The notes: generated from the sequence alone by a model not told the origin. Shown: positions 1-7,345, numbered from the stretch's first letter. The stretch: 64,000 bases of DNA from Enterococcus sp. 5H (GCF_028128615.1 NZ_AMDP01000014.1:62001-126000); one strand, 5' to 3'. Made by a program: numbers and translations.

Positions 1-181
1 CGATAACAACGGCATATTGGCATTGATCAAAAGGAAGTGTGAAATTTAAAAGTAGTTTATCATCTCCAGAGTGAAGTTGCTGATAATCGTACCAAACGTT
101 GAGACCAAAATTTTGAAGATGAAAGCTAATAGATTGAGCTGTATAGTATCTGTCTTTACTTGAAAAGCACATAAATATCAT
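1..181 (-). CDS. TIR-domain protein, N-terminus only (cut by window edge)
   Basis: Sixty codons are readable before the left edge. The protein opens MIFMCFSSKDRYYTAQSISF and continues with a GLNVWYDY stretch, then SGDD and CQYAVVI. This order (FxxxSSKD strand, helix, L-x-VWYD strand, GD, then a C-x-x-x-VV strand) is the first half of a TIR domain. The catalytic glutamate of NAD-cleaving TIRs lies further on and is not visible. TIR proteins in bacteria often consume NAD+ or make cyclic-ADPR signals in phage defence, but the downstream effector or sensor domain is outside the window, so the role is open. The start is fixed by GGAGGT at 189-194 (minus strand) seven bases upstream. That site lies inside a perfect hairpin shared with the end of the recombinase gene. 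Confidence 0.7.
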   Translation of the reverse strand, partial: MIFMCFSSKDRYYTAQSISFHLQNFGLNVWYDYQQLHSGDDKLLLNFTLPFDQCQYAVVI

Positions 182-185
182 AATT

Positions 186-222
186 AAAACCTCCAAATAA
201 TTTATAGTTATTTGGAGGTTTT
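186..222 (-). repeat. Perfect 15-bp inverted repeat covering the TIR gene ribosome binding site
   Basis: Arms 186-200 and 208-222 are exact reverse complements, separated by a 7-base spacer (201-207). In the minus-strand transcript this makes a 15-bp hairpin. It begins at the recombinase stop codon (208-210), holds the only good Shine-Dalgarno of the TIR gene in its distal arm and ends in four U residues, five bases before the TIR start. It could be a weak terminator, a translational lock opened by ribosomes or a factor, or a recombinase binding site, since two arms around a 6-8 bp core is the usual design for tyrosine recombinases. Which one is not decidable here. Confidence 0.75.
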
Positions 223-1137
223 AACATCCATCTCATTCCGATAGTTAAAACTATTCAAAACATATTTCTTCCGCTCAATTGAAACTTCAGTATAAATTTG
301 TGTCGTCACAATACTAGAATGACCAAGCAATTCCTGAACTTCTCGAATATTCGCTCCATTATTCAGCAATTCAGTCGCAAATGTATGGCGTAAATAATGC
401 GGTGTCGCTTTTGTATCGATCTGTGCCAATTGAAGATACTTCGTAAAAATATTTTCAATCCCATAAATAGACAACCGTTCGCCGTACTTGTTTAAGAAAA
501 AACTTTGATCTTTGGGCTGAAATTGTTCGCGAATCGCTAAGTAGGCTAATAACGCTTGACGAGCTTCTTCGCTAGAAAGGTAAATCATTCGTTCTTTGCG
601 GTTTTTCCCATAAATCAACAAAGAATTTTCGACTAAATCATAATCCGATAGATTAATTAAACTAGCCTCGCTAATCCGAATTCCTGTAGAAATCAACAAT
701 TCCAGTAATGCAATATCACGGACGCCGTTTCTTTTTTGATAAACGCTGGTAGCTGGTTGAGTTAAACGTTGGTACATACAGTTAAGAAGTTGATGAATGT
801 CTCTGACCTTTAAGGTTCTTGGCATTTTCTTTGGAATAATGTAATTTGCTCGATACTGTTCAAATTCACTGTCACGTTCAATTATTTTTTTAGTTACAAG
901 AAATTTGTAAAACATTCGGTAAGTAATCATTTTTCGTTTTAAGCTTGTAGGTTTTAATCGTGTAGCTTGGTGTAAGTTTTCCATAAGGGCTAGAATACCT
1001 TGAGTTATCGTTACTTCATGTTGACTGCAATAATGATCTAAAGCGACTAAATCAGATTGATATGCTTTAATCGTTCGATTAGATAAATTATGGTAATTTT
1101 TTTTGTATGCTAAAAATTGTTGCATGTTTTTATTCAT
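208..1137 (-). CDS. XerC/XerD-like tyrosine recombinase
   Basis: A 309-residue site-specific recombinase with the full catalytic set of the family: Arg154 (in TGIRISEA), Lys178 (in GKNRKER), His247 and Arg250 (in HYLRHTFA), His273 (in LGHSS) and the nucleophile Tyr282 (in TTQIYTE). The N-terminal 100 residues match the SAM-like core-binding domain. Size is typical for Xer proteins (about 300). The start at 1137 was chosen because AAAAGGAGA sits just upstream; the frame stays open another 40 codons, but these are low-complexity. It may be a resident Xer protein or an integrase-type recombinase of a local element. Its position directly before a TIR gene, with an inverted repeat between, suggests it could act locally. 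No partner att site was found in the window. Confidence 0.88.
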   Translation of the reverse strand: MNKNMQQFLAYKKNYHNLSNRTIKAYQSDLVALDHYCSQHEVTITQGILALMENLHQATRLKPTSLKRKMITYRMFYKFLVTKKIIERDSEFEQYRANYIIPKKMPRTLKVRDIHQLLNCMYQRLTQPATSVYQKRNGVRDIALLELLISTGIRISEASLINLSDYDLVENSLLIYGKNRKERMIYLSSEEARQALLAYLAIREQFQPKDQSFFLNKYGERLSIYGIENIFTKYLQLAQIDTKATPHYLRHTFATELLNNGANIREVQELLGHSSIVTTQIYTEVSIERKKYVLNSFNYRNEMDVKTSK

Positions 1138-1315
1138 TTTTTTCTCCTTTTCCCAGTTGTTAAAAGTATAACTTGTTTTATAAATAAAATTATAAAAAAA
1201 AAGCGAATTGTATTGTAAAGGTTTTGATCTTATAATAAAACCAACAGCAATTGACAAAAAATAAGTTGTAGAAAATTAGTCAGTGAATTACTTTTTACAA
1301 TGAAAAGGAGAAAAT

Positions 1316-2254
1316 ATGAAAATTGATCGTTTATTAAGTCTTATTAATTTGTTGTCGGTAAATGATCGAATGACAGCTAACGATTTAGCAGAACGACTAG
1401 AGGTTTCCAAACGAACGATTTATCGCGATATTGATACCTTGAATGTAGCTGGGATTCCAATTATTTCCTATTCAGGAATTAGTGGTGGATTTGGTATGGT
1501 AGAAGGGTACAAAGTCAGCAAGCATATATTTTCAACTGCAGATATCGCAAATCTTTTAACCGGACTTTCGGCTATTCAAAGTATTTCTGAATCAGCGGAA
1601 ATAAGTCCATTAATCGCAAAAATTAGCCCCAAAGAGAACATTCAACAACCACAAAGTGAATTATTAATTGATCTATCCTCGTGGTTTAAAGGAAGCGGTA
1701 GGCAAAATAAACTAAATGATCTTCGTCAGGGAATCGCCAATCAGCAAGTTATTGCTATCTATTATCACTCGACTAAATATTTTACTGAGCGAAAAATAGA
1801 ACCATACAAATTGATTTTTAAAGCATCAGATTGGTATCTTTATGGTTTTTGCCTAAAAAGACAAGCGTTTCGTTTATTCAAATTAAACCGTATCCAATCA
1901 TATGAAGTGCTGGAGGAAACTTTTAAATTAAGGACTTTAGAACCTGCGACGCTACAAATGGCTTCTAGAAATGAGTATCAGGATGTTTCAACGGATTCAA
2001 AGATACAACAAGCTGTGTTAGTCTACGCGTTAAAAGATAAATTATGGTTAATCGATAAATTAGGAGCAGAATTTTTTGTCGAGCATAAAGAAGAAGCAAT
2101 CACCGGAAAAATTGTTTTCCCATTGGTGAATATAGAGAAAACAGTTGATTTTATTTTACGCTTAAAAGCGAAAGTTCAGGTAGTCGAGCCGCCAGAATTG
2201 GTGGAAGCAGTTAAAGCAAAAATTGAAGAGATGTATTTGTTATATAAAAGCTGA
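1316..2254 (+). CDS. YafY/DeoR-type HTH regulator with WYL domain
   Basis: A 312-residue DNA-binding protein. Residues 1-55 form an HTH_11 type winged helix (LEVSKRTIYRDIDTLNVAG) and a WYL domain follows at about 140-215, with the signature SDWYLYGF near residue 173. WYL domains bind ligands such as nucleic acids or small nucleotides and control the attached HTH. It is preceded by AAAAGGAG and by an AT-rich promoter region shared with the divergent recombinase gene. The DJ-1/PfpI gene starts 56 bases downstream on the same strand, so that gene is the likely target or operon partner. The ligand is unknown. Confidence 0.85.
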   Translation: MKIDRLLSLINLLSVNDRMTANDLAERLEVSKRTIYRDIDTLNVAGIPIISYSGISGGFGMVEGYKVSKHIFSTADIANLLTGLSAIQSISESAEISPLIAKISPKENIQQPQSELLIDLSSWFKGSGRQNKLNDLRQGIANQQVIAIYYHSTKYFTERKIEPYKLIFKASDWYLYGFCLKRQAFRLFKLNRIQSYEVLEETFKLRTLEPATLQMASRNEYQDVSTDSKIQQAVLVYALKDKLWLIDKLGAEFFVEHKEEAITGKIVFPLVNIEKTVDFILRLKAKVQVVEPPELVEAVKAKIEEMYLLYKS

Positions 2255-2310
2255 CAATCAGTTGTCACACCTCTGCGGTAAGATGAATAGACAACAGAGG
2301 AGGCAGAAAA

Positions 2311-2922
2311 ATGAAAGATGTATTTATTGTTATTTTAGATCAGTATGCAGACTGGGAAGCTGCATCAATTGCTTCGTGGCTAAATCAACTTGAGGATTTT
2401 ACGATAAAAACTGTTTCAATTAATACAAAACCAATTCACTCTATCGGCGGATTTACCACAATTCCCGATTATTCGATAGAAGATGCGTGTCAGAAAGAAT
2501 TCGCGGCACTAATTTTAATCGGTGGGAATTCGTGGCGAACGGATGCTGCAGCAAAAGTTTCTGTGTTAGTTAAACAAGCACAGAAACAAAAGGCGGTAAT
2601 CAGTGCTATTTGTGATGCCACTGTTTATCTTGGAACGTTGGGACTGTTGAATAATGCGAAGCATACAAGTAATCAATTACAAGACCTGCAAACGTACGCA
2701 GGTTCTCGCTATACTGGTGCAAATCATTACGTCGAAATTCAGGCAATACGAGATGAGTTACTAGTTACCGCAAATGGTACGGCTAATGTCGAATTTGCTC
2801 GTGAAATATCACTGGCACTGAAATCAATGCCGGAAGCAGAAATTACGCGATGGTACAATTTTTATAAGCTCGGGTACTATGATACATTAAAACAAGAGCT
2901 GAGAAACGGTGATGAACAGTAG
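2311..2922 (+). CDS. DJ-1/PfpI family protein (type 1 glutamine amidotransferase-like)
   Basis: A 203-residue cytoplasmic protein with the flavodoxin-like fold of the DJ-1/PfpI superfamily. The nucleophile-elbow cysteine is Cys101 in SAICDATVYLG and the conserved acidic partner is Glu16 in DWEAAS. No signal peptide is present. The family includes deglycases, chaperones and peptidases, and sequence alone does not separate these. It follows the WYL regulator gene by 56 bases, with its own GAGGAGG site at 2298-2304. The pair looks like a regulator and its target, plausibly responding to carbonyl or oxidative stress; that last point is inference. Confidence 0.8.
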   Translation: MKDVFIVILDQYADWEAASIASWLNQLEDFTIKTVSINTKPIHSIGGFTTIPDYSIEDACQKEFAALILIGGNSWRTDAAAKVSVLVKQAQKQKAVISAICDATVYLGTLGLLNNAKHTSNQLQDLQTYAGSRYTGANHYVEIQAIRDELLVTANGTANVEFAREISLALKSMPEAEITRWYNFYKLGYYDTLKQELRNGDEQ

Positions 2923-2940
2923 TATTCAAAAGAGCGCTAT

Positions 2941-3231
2941 TTATTCAATATGATAACTAGTCAAAGTTTGTTGTTGAACGAGGATCTCCAGACTTTGTGT
3001 AGCTTCTGCTAGTAAATCATTATAAGTTAAGTTAAAAGTCTGAAATAGCTGAGAACAAGCATAATATTGTCGGACAACTTGCTTTTTATTGATCGGCGCA
3101 GTTGGGTTGGTAAAATAGCTTTCCAGTACTTTCAGAGGTTCTTGCCAGGATTCCAAACGTTCGAGCAAATCACGTAGGTTAAGAATTTCTTGATAAGGAA
3201 TGGCTTTGATACATTTTGCAGAATTTTTCAT
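2941..3231 (-). CDS. Small uncharacterised protein
   Basis: I do not recognise this 96-residue protein. It is hydrophilic and predicted helical, with a leucine-rich stretch (ILNLRDLLERLESW) and no membrane segment or signal peptide. It is probably real: AAAGGAG lies at the correct distance before its ATG and it fills the gap between the DJ-1 gene, with which it is convergent (19 bases apart), and the RNA-rich intergenic region. Codon use resembles that of its neighbours. A short hairpin (about 3267-3294) lies in its upstream region. Confidence 0.6.
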   Translation of the reverse strand: MKNSAKCIKAIPYQEILNLRDLLERLESWQEPLKVLESYFTNPTAPINKKQVVRQYYACSQLFQTFNLTYNDLLAEATQSLEILVQQQTLTSYHIE

Positions 3232-3352
3232 AATAGGTTTCTCCTTTTTTTATAGAGAAAAAGGAAAACGACAGAGAAAGCTTCTCTATCGTTGAAGTTT
3301 TGTCAGTTTGACCACTACTTTTTGATTCCTATGTAAAAATTTAAAAAGTGTC

Positions 3353-3381
3353 TAGAAATTCTTACAAAAATTAGGTACAAT
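3353..3381 (+). promoter_or_regulatory. Sigma-A type promoter for the first structured RNA
   Basis: A TAGAAA -35-like box at 3353-3358 is separated by 17 bases from TACAAT at 3376-3381. Transcription would start near 3388, exactly where the first hairpin of the RNA begins. The -10 context TAGGTACAATAAAG recurs in diverged form (TAGGTAAATAAAAG, from 3562) before the second RNA. Confidence 0.55.
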
Positions 3382-3387
3382 AAAGAA

Positions 3388-3495
3388 GCTGGTACTACGG
3401 TACTGGCAAAGGGCAACTTGGATAGGAAAGTGCTACTTTCTATTCAGGGCTTCATTGAACGGTTGGCGCCGATCAGTGAAGTGCCTTTTTTCTTT
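3388..3495 (+). ncRNA. Structured RNA 1 of a tandem pair, with terminator
   Basis: No protein is encoded here. Four helices can be drawn. A 5' hairpin at 3388-3407 has eight pairs capped by UACG. An outer helix pairs 3408-3415 with 3482-3489. Inside it are a hairpin at 3419-3446 and one at 3450-3481 whose loop is UUGGCG; the latter has 12 of 13 positions paired. The outer helix ends in a U-run (3486-3491), so the element carries its own intrinsic terminator. Spacing from the -10 box fits an independent small RNA of about 105 nt. It could instead be a cis-acting attenuator for the two-component system downstream. I cannot name the family. A second, diverged copy follows within 100 bases. Confidence 0.6.
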
Positions 3496-3576
3496 TTCTC
3501 AATATATTATAGGCAGGAAATAAAAAAGACAATCGCTAGTATATCTGCAATCGTCCACAAATAGGTAAATAAAAGA

Positions 3577-3678
3577 TATTTTATTCCTAATTGGCAACGT
3601 TGTTTGACAGAGTCAGTTGTTTAAACAAAGACTTCAAAGATTTGGTTGGCGCCAAATCAGGAAGAGCCAATTTTTTTA
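3577..3678 (+). ncRNA. Structured RNA 2 of the tandem pair, with terminator
   Basis: It repeats the layout of RNA 1 with different sequence. GGCAAC follows the 5' strand of an outer helix (3589-3595 with 3666-3672, seven perfect pairs, then U7). There is an inner hairpin around 3600-3628 and a second one at 3632-3664 whose loop is again UUGGCG, closed by GG/CC. Stem bases differ between copies while pairing is kept (ACGG/CCGA in copy 1, GATTTGG/CCAAATC in copy 2), which supports a real RNA fold. The 5' UACG hairpin of copy 1 is not obvious here. Its function is unknown. Confidence 0.58.
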
Positions 3679-3679
3679 T

Positions 3680-3895
3680 TTGAATGTTAATTATTTCTGT
3701 CCCAATTATTTCAATCCATACACTTAGTTTAGCTCTGCCTAGAACTAGACGAAAAATTCACAAATGACTCTCCAAAAATTTCAGTTTCCTAACTTCTATA
3801 AAACGTTCTTCCCACTAAATGAAGATTTTTTCATCATAAATTGATTGACCAATACTCAAATAGTCGGTACTCTAATAAAAAAGGCGGGTGAAGCA
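3680..3895. other. Intergenic DNA before the two-component system, with repeat fragments
   Basis: No gene is seen. Pieces such as ATTTCTGTCCCAATTATTTC (from 3687) and the AATTCACAAA / AAAAATTTCAG blocks near 3754-3784 resemble the dispersed intergenic repeat found at 6046-6206, so this is probably a decayed copy. The promoter of the response regulator should lie in its last 100 bases but no convincing boxes were found. Confidence 0.35.
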
Positions 3896-4606
3896 ATGGA
3901 CAAGATTGTCATTTTATTAGTGGAAGATGAAGCGAGTTTAGCTAATTTTATTTCAGAAGAACTTCGATTTGAAGAGTATGAAGTGATCTATGCCGCAGAT
4001 GGTGAGCAGGCATTAAAACTATTTGAAGAAAATCATGATGATATTACATTGATCTTGCTTGATTGGATGTTGCCAAAATATGATGGAATTACCGTTGCTA
4101 GAAGGATTCGTCGGAAAAGCCAAGTACCGATTATTATGATGACTGCTCGAGATCAGTTGACGGATAAAGTAACAGGGTTAGATGCTGGAACCGATGATTA
4201 TATTACAAAACCTTTCGATATTGAGGAATTATTAGCTAGAATTAGAGTAGTTGTTCGCCGTGAAGAACAATTAAAACAACTTCAGCAGCAACCTTTAATT
4301 TATCAATATGAAGACTTGATACTAGATTTAACAAAACGAGTTGTGGAACGCTTTGGAGAAGTTATTCAATTAACACAAAAGGAATTTGACTTATTAAGTG
4401 AGCTGATTAAGCGAGCGGAAGAAGTTTTAACGCGTGACGAATTATTGAATGCGGTTTGGGGCTATGATTATTTTGGGCAAACGAACGTTGTAGATGTTTA
4501 CATACGATCTTTGAGAAATAAAATGGATTATGAGCCAACCCAGCGGTTGATTCAAACTGTTCGAGGAGTAGGCTACGTTTTGAGGGCATCAGATGAAAAA
4601 AAATAA
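3896..4606 (+). CDS. OmpR/PhoB-family response regulator
   Basis: A 236-residue two-component response regulator. The receiver has the acidic pair at Glu10/Asp11, phospho-acceptor Asp56 (LILLDWMLP) and Lys105 (ITKPFD). The C-terminal winged helix (about 135-230) ends in the usual RTVRGVGYVL-type motif (QTVRGVGYVLR). The ATG at 3896 was preferred over an upstream TTG because the receiver starts right after it. It overlaps the histidine kinase gene by 14 bases, so the two are translationally coupled. The layout resembles ArlRS/CsrRS-type envelope systems of Firmicutes, but the stimulus and regulon are not readable. The tandem RNAs end about 220 bases upstream and might influence its expression. 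Confidence 0.93.
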   Translation: MDKIVILLVEDEASLANFISEELRFEEYEVIYAADGEQALKLFEENHDDITLILLDWMLPKYDGITVARRIRRKSQVPIIMMTARDQLTDKVTGLDAGTDDYITKPFDIEELLARIRVVVRREEQLKQLQQQPLIYQYEDLILDLTKRVVERFGEVIQLTQKEFDLLSELIKRAEEVLTRDELLNAVWGYDYFGQTNVVDVYIRSLRNKMDYEPTQRLIQTVRGVGYVLRASDEKK

Positions 4607-5963
4607 AAATAACTTTCAGCAAAGAAAAAATACGACCCAATTTCAACTGACCATTCGTTTTATCAGTTTACTTGTTGCAACAGTTTTAATTTTAAGTATT
4701 ACTTTTATAACAATTACGATTTCTGAAATTTATGAATCGACAGAAGAACAGGCCGCAGTGTTAGAAAATTCGTTAAAGAATCGTGAAGCCAAGAGTGTTT
4801 CTGAATGGCAAAGAATCCTGTCTGGTTATGTTTCGCGAGACAATTCACCTTATTTTATTCATGTCGGATTGGCTTCGGGGGAAGTGGCATATTCTTCTGA
4901 GGATGCTAAGGAACTATATAATGAATTTTCTGAATTTAAACAGTTAGCGCTTTTCGACCAATTGCTATGGTCTCGTGAGTTTGAGCCTTACTTTTATACG
5001 AGTATTCAAAATGAAGAGGCGAAAATCACCATTTTAGTTGATATGGAAGATCAATTTGAAGTTGTTAGCCGAATTTTTTCTCTAACACTTTTTATCACTG
5101 GAGTAGTAATTGTTGCGGGCTCGCTTGTGACCTATCGTTTTTCTAAAAAATTAAGTGGCTCACTTGTGAGAATGAATGAGGAGATCAGTGATATGGAAGA
5201 TTTTTCTAATGAACGTTTATTAACAGTGCCGGAAACACCTCAAGAAGTTCAGAATGTTTCTAAATCGTTTAACCAGCTACTGGAGAAACAACGACAATCA
5301 CTAAAAAGAGAGCAGCAATTTGTCACTGATGCTTCTCATGAGTTACGAACGCCGCTTGCTGCGATTCGCGGTCATGTTAATTTGATTAAACGTCGTGGTG
5401 AAAAGCATCCGGAAGTTATTCCAACATCGCTGGCTTATATCGATAAAGAATCAAAACGGATGGAAATTTTAGCTGAACAACTTTTAACTTTAGGCAGATT
5501 GGAAAATCAATCAAGAGAAGAAACGGTTGATTTATCAGCTTTAGTTCGTCAAACGCTTAATGATTTAACCGTAATGATTAAGCAAAAAGTAACAGTTCAA
5601 ATTGATGATGGGATTACTATTCAAGGGCATCAAGAACATTTTTACCAGATTATTCGGAATTTAATTGAAAATGCGGTGAAATATACACCTAATTCTGGTT
5701 CAATCGTAATTAAGCTATTAGCTCAAGAGAAAAGCTGTGCATTGATTGTTGAAGATTCCGGGATTGGTATTGCAGATAAAGAGAAAAAACATATTTTTGA
5801 ACGATTTTACCGTGTGGATCAATCACGATCCAGTGAAGTTCCTGGTTCTGGGATTGGACTTTCTATTGTTAATGAGCTAGTAAATTTATATGGAGGGACA
5901 ATTGAAGTGACCGATGTGTTGCCTATAGGTAGCCGTTTTACGATAAATTTTAGAACAAACTAA
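4593..5963 (+). CDS. Sensor histidine kinase of the two-component system
   Basis: A 456-residue membrane kinase. Transmembrane segments lie near residues 22-46 and 160-182, bracketing an extracytoplasmic sensor region of about 110 residues. A HAMP-like linker follows, then the HisKA box with His249 (DASHELRTPL) and an HATPase_c domain with N (IIRNLIENAVKYTP), G1 (EDSGIGI), F (IFERFYR) and G2 (GSGIGLSIV) boxes. All catalytic elements are present. It overlaps the response regulator gene by 14 bases and is its cognate partner. The sensor part is not a recognisable ligand-binding fold. No terminator follows at once; the next bases lead into a dispersed repeat. Confidence 0.93.
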   Translation: MKKNKNNFQQRKNTTQFQLTIRFISLLVATVLILSITFITITISEIYESTEEQAAVLENSLKNREAKSVSEWQRILSGYVSRDNSPYFIHVGLASGEVAYSSEDAKELYNEFSEFKQLALFDQLLWSREFEPYFYTSIQNEEAKITILVDMEDQFEVVSRIFSLTLFITGVVIVAGSLVTYRFSKKLSGSLVRMNEEISDMEDFSNERLLTVPETPQEVQNVSKSFNQLLEKQRQSLKREQQFVTDASHELRTPLAAIRGHVNLIKRRGEKHPEVIPTSLAYIDKESKRMEILAEQLLTLGRLENQSREETVDLSALVRQTLNDLTVMIKQKVTVQIDDGITIQGHQEHFYQIIRNLIENAVKYTPNSGSIVIKLLAQEKSCALIVEDSGIGIADKEKKHIFERFYRVDQSRSSEVPGSGIGLSIVNELVNLYGGTIEVTDVLPIGSRFTINFRTN

Positions 5964-6045
5964 GAATTGAATATTTTTGAATAGGAAAAGATGAGTCCGA
6001 GAAAAAAGAGTTTAGCCTTTAGAAATTGATGTGACTGGAACGAAG

Positions 6046-6206
6046 TGGAGTAGTTGTTTTTTTCTTGCCGTTTATTCGGATTTAAAGAGGTGGAGCAGAA
6101 GCAAATCCTTCGGAAATAAGCTGAAATTCACAAAAATTTCAAGAGTAATTTCCGTGAATACTTTCTTATTTCTCGGAGTTAAACACTTCTGTCCCAACCT
6201 CTTTTT
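6046..6206 (-). repeat. Dispersed enterococcal-type intergenic repeat, copy A
   Basis: Read on the minus strand from 6206, this stretch starts GAGGTTGGGACAGAAGTG, contains a GAATTTCAGCTTATTTCC block and ends near AATAAACGGCAAG. The copy at 40297-40475 (plus strand) aligns with it over most of its length, with matching blocks GACAGAAGTG, TTTTTGTGAATTTCAGCTT, TTTCC and TTGCTTCTG. Internal partial inverted repeats (CACAAAAATTTC against GAAATTTTTGTG) suggest a folded RNA. It sits between convergent genes (the histidine kinase and the MerR regulator). No coding function is apparent. Confidence 0.7.
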
Positions 6207-6254
6207 TCAATTAAGTTTATTTGCGTATTGTTAAAAAGATTCGTTTTTGTCTAG

Positions 6255-6620
6255 TTACTCAATTTCAGCAGTAGTAATTTTTTTCCGATAACCTGAAATT
6301 TTTTGATTTACAAAGGCGATTGTCTGAGTAAGATTGTTTTGTTGTTCGTGGAGTTTTTCAATATGATTTTCTAAAGCAACGATTCGTTCAGGCAATGAAT
6401 CTACGCCTTGGACCTGTAATTCAGCAAATTTTTTGATGTTCTCAATCGTCATACCAGTTTGTTTCATTTTTAATAAAAGCTGTACCCAACAAAAATCTTC
6501 TTCAGTATATATTCGGTAGTTATTCGCATTTCTTTTGGGAAATAATAAAGCTTCTTGTTCGTAAAATCTAAGGGTATCTATGGATAGTCCGGTTTTTTGT
6601 GAAAATTCTTTGATATACAT
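6255..6620 (-). CDS. MerR-family transcriptional regulator
   Basis: A 121-residue activator-type regulator. The N-terminal winged helix reads MYIKEFSQKTGLSIDTLRFY, with the RNYR-like element NNYRIY at about 35. A coiled coil (about 75-115, EKLHEQQNNLTQTIAF) would form the antiparallel dimer. The short C-terminus lacks metal-binding cysteines, so it belongs with the stress or drug type MerR proteins. The start at 6620 is set by AGGAGA upstream. It is divergent from the monooxygenase gene, and the palindrome 6635-6654 in the shared promoter is a good operator. The two genes form a regulator/target pair. Confidence 0.87.
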   Translation of the reverse strand: MYIKEFSQKTGLSIDTLRFYEQEALLFPKRNANNYRIYTEEDFCWVQLLLKMKQTGMTIENIKKFAELQVQGVDSLPERIVALENHIEKLHEQQNNLTQTIAFVNQKISGYRKKITTAEIE

Positions 6621-6634
6621 GTTAATTCTCCTTG

Positions 6635-6654
6635 CTATAGAGTATACTCGATAG
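6635..6654. promoter_or_regulatory. MerR-type palindromic operator
   Basis: CTATAGAGTATACTCGATAG is a 20-bp palindrome with a single mismatched symmetric pair (positions 5 and 16). It lies in the intergenic region between the merR-like gene and the divergent monooxygenase gene, about 15 bases upstream of the regulator's start. MerR proteins bind such sites within long-spacer promoters. Confidence 0.6.
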
Positions 6655-6690
6655 TTTAATCTTAACATATTCAAGAGAGGAGAAGTTAAG

Positions 6691-6993
6691 ATGAAAGAAA
6701 AAAATACTTTTTTATATTGTACAGCTGTAGTTCAAACGACAGGAAAAGTTACTTACGAAGCACTGGCAGATAAGCTAAACGAATTACAAGAATTGACTGT
6801 TTTAGAAGAAGGATGTGTACTTTTTAAAGTTGTGCCACTAAACAAAAAACAAGGACGTTTTGCCTTGTGGGAGATTTGGAAAGGTCAAGCAGCGTTTTAC
6901 GAGCACCATAGTAAAGAGTATACCAAGAATTTTTTTGCTGAAGAGTTAGATACAGTTGAATTCTTTGAAAGTTCAGAGGAAGTTCAACTGTGA
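6691..6993 (+). CDS. Antibiotic-biosynthesis-monooxygenase (ABM) domain protein
   Basis: A 100-residue single-domain protein of the dimeric alpha/beta-barrel ABM type, the group that includes YgiN-like quinol monooxygenases. Visible family elements are an LNELQELTVLEEGCVLFKV segment and an FALWEIWKGQAAFYEHHSKE segment, where W-E-x-W and the paired histidines are typical. It is cytoplasmic and cofactor-free in known relatives. The ribosome site AGAGGAGAAG precedes the ATG. The stop overlaps the start of the next gene (GTGA), so both are co-translated under the divergent MerR protein. The substrate may be a quinone or reactive aldehyde; this is inference. Confidence 0.75.
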   Translation: MKEKNTFLYCTAVVQTTGKVTYEALADKLNELQELTVLEEGCVLFKVVPLNKKQGRFALWEIWKGQAAFYEHHSKEYTKNFFAEELDTVEFFESSEEVQL

Positions 6994-7235
6994 GTTGGAT
7001 AAAAAAGCATTATTCAATAGTTCATTCGATAATCACTACTTTGCTAACCACGGGTCTGTTGACGGTGAGTTTGAATATTATAGCTAATGGTACAATACAA
7101 TGGGAAGCTTGGTTTAAAACGTGGGTATTGGTATTTATAGCAATTATGCTCTTATCTTGCTTCCTTCCCAATGTTGTCCACTATGTTTTAAAAAAGATAA
7201 TGAATTCATTGGAAAGAGATGACCCGAGCGACTAA
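6990..7235 (+). CDS. DUF2798-like small membrane protein
   Basis: An 81-residue protein with two predicted transmembrane segments (about 13-32 and 42-65) and a charged tail, matching the size and pattern of DUF2798 proteins (N-I-x-x-NG-x-x-W-x-x-W between the helices). Translation starts at a GTG that overlaps the stop of the monooxygenase gene in GTGA, so it is coupled to it. The function is unknown. Its membership in the MerR-controlled unit suggests a role in the same stress response. Confidence 0.65.
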   Translation: MSWIKKHYSIVHSIITTLLTTGLLTVSLNIIANGTIQWEAWFKTWVLVFIAIMLLSCFLPNVVHYVLKKIMNSLERDDPSD

Positions 7236-7345
7236 AAATGAAGAAATCTTCATTTAGCTTTCACGTTGATTTATTTTTCTGTTGACCGTTAGTTGATATG
7301 ATATGTGTGTAAAGCAAAACGGAAATAGAGAAAGGAATGGATACA

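Noticed and set aside
3574-3680. A possible tracrRNA-like element of a CRISPR-Cas system
   Set aside because: There is no repeat array or cas gene in the window, and the layout matches the neighbouring structured RNA instead.
4407-4646. A 79-codon minus-strand frame at the response regulator/kinase junction
   Set aside because: It is antisense to two well-supported genes.
6031-6234. A short frame inside the dispersed repeat (plus strand)
   Set aside because: It lies within repeat copy A, has no ribosome site, and the aligned copy at 40297 does not keep the frame.
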